A stretch of DNA of 7,369 nucleotides from an uncultured Bacteroidota bacterium (lineage in GTDB: Bacteria; Bacteroidota; Bacteroidia; Chitinophagales; Chitinophagaceae): positions 1 through 7,369 of the forward strand of contig CAIRSV010000284.1 of NCBI GenBank assembly GCA_903881265.1, read 5' to 3'. The notes under the pieces were generated by a model that saw nothing but the letters and a program-made list of their open reading frames with translations, was not told where the DNA came from and did not search any database. Below are positions 6,825-7,369 of the stretch, one piece after another (position 1 is the first letter of the stretch; each line of letters opens with the position of its first letter). The translations under genes and the position numbers were made by a program.

Positions 6825-7369
6825 ATGATCAATTTGGTGTGGTTAGTACCTTTGTTTCCTTTCCTTGGTTTTTTAATTACTGGTCTCGGGCGTAACAAGC
6901 TCGGTAAAGCGAGTGGATGGATAGCCTCATTGGCTATTCTAGCGTCGTTTGTGGTCTCGGTGGGCATTTTTTTTGACGTGAGATCCCTGGCACACGGTGA
7001 TCTTGAGCATGGTGGCGGTGGCAGTGTCATTGTTCCTTTGTTTGATTTTATCAACAGTGGAACGATGCATATTCCTTTTGCTTTTCAAGTGGATGCGTTG
7101 AGTTCGATATTTTTATTGGTCATCACAGGTATTGGATTTTTGATTCATCTGTATTCGATTTCCTATATGAGCCACGATGATGGTTTTGGAAAATTTTTCT
7201 CGTATCTCAACCTCTTTGTGTTTTCGATGTTGTTGCTGGTATTAGGCGCTAACTATGTCATTATGTTTATTGGTTGGGAAGGTGTGGGGCTTTGTTCGTA
7301 CCTATTAATCGGTTTTTGGTACAAGAATGTCGAGTATACAAATGCGGCGAAGAAAGCATTTATTATGAA
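6825..7369 (+). CDS. nuoL: NADH-quinone oxidoreductase subunit L (complex I, NuoL/ND5), N-terminal part
   Basis: The first 181 codons of nuoL run off the right edge; full-length NuoL is usually over 600 aa, so less than a third is seen. NuoL is one of the antiporter-like proton-pumping subunits of complex I. Seen here are the N-terminal helices (about 3-22 and 32-50), the conserved FQVDALSSIFLLVITGIGF (88-106), LIHLYSISYMSHDDGFGKFF (106-125) and the hallmark GWEGVGLCSYLLIGFW (150-165). Glu152 in the last motif corresponds to the essential Glu144 of E. coli NuoL. NAAKKAFIM at the edge begins the next conserved block. The loop after the second helix is rich in His and Gly (AHGDLEHGGGGSV, 56-68). 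It starts 10 nt after the nuoK stop and is presumably co-transcribed with it; nuoM and nuoN would be expected next, outside the window. Confidence 0.96.
   Translation, partial: MINLVWLVPLFPFLGFLITGLGRNKLGKASGWIASLAILASFVVSVGIFFDVRSLAHGDLEHGGGGSVIVPLFDFINSGTMHIPFAFQVDALSSIFLLVITGIGFLIHLYSISYMSHDDGFGKFFSYLNLFVFSMLLLVLGANYVIMFIGWEGVGLCSYLLIGFWYKNVEYTNAAKKAFIM

Noticed and set aside
6556..6828. Second plus-strand frame of 90 codons inside nuoK
   Set aside because: It overlaps nuoK in another frame, and the nuoK frame has clear conserved membrane glutamates.
6815..7054. Minus-strand open frame over the nuoL start
   Set aside because: It is the antisense of conserved NuoL sequence and has no recognisable product.

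Overview
The window looks like a chromosomal segment from a member of the Bacteroidota, probably an uncultured or environmental lineage. Three things support this: a type IX secretion (T9SS) C-terminal sorting domain on the secreted phosphatase, the general lack of Shine-Dalgarno sequences, and copies of the Bacteroidota -7 promoter element TAnnTTTG upstream of several genes. Base composition looks similar throughout, and I see no rRNA, tRNA, CRISPR array, insertion sequence or phage gene.

Layout from left to right. (1) On the minus strand, a membrane fatty acid desaturase runs off the left edge, so its C-terminus and last histidine box are missing. (2) Also on the minus strand and upstream of it lies a secreted purple-acid-phosphatase-like metallophosphoesterase. 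It has a signal peptide, a fibronectin-like N-terminal domain, a complete set of metal-binding motifs, an Ig/PKD-like segment and a T9SS sorting domain. It has no suitable ATG and probably starts at TTG. (3) A divergent intergenic region of about 215 bp carries one perfect TATATTTG element on each strand. (4) On the plus strand is a tight three-gene operon: a lipoprotein membrane-fusion adaptor, an FtsX/MacB-type permease and a LolD/MacB-type ATPase, with gaps of 1 and 3 nt. This is the adaptor-permease-ATPase order of DevBCA-type exporters. No TolC-like outer-membrane partner is present. (5) A stretch of about 500 bp without an intact gene follows. Its minus strand holds three abutting open segments that look like a frameshifted gene remnant, ending 2 bp past the ATPase stop. 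(6) On the plus strand come nuoK and the first 181 codons of nuoL, proton-pumping membrane subunits of respiratory complex I. nuoJ is not next to them and they have their own candidate promoter.

These units have separate roles: membrane lipid desaturation, extracellular phosphate-ester hydrolysis, envelope export and respiration. I found no evidence that they form a new joint system. The points most worth checking are the separation of nuoKL from nuoJ, the possible decayed gene before nuoK, and the start of the phosphatase.
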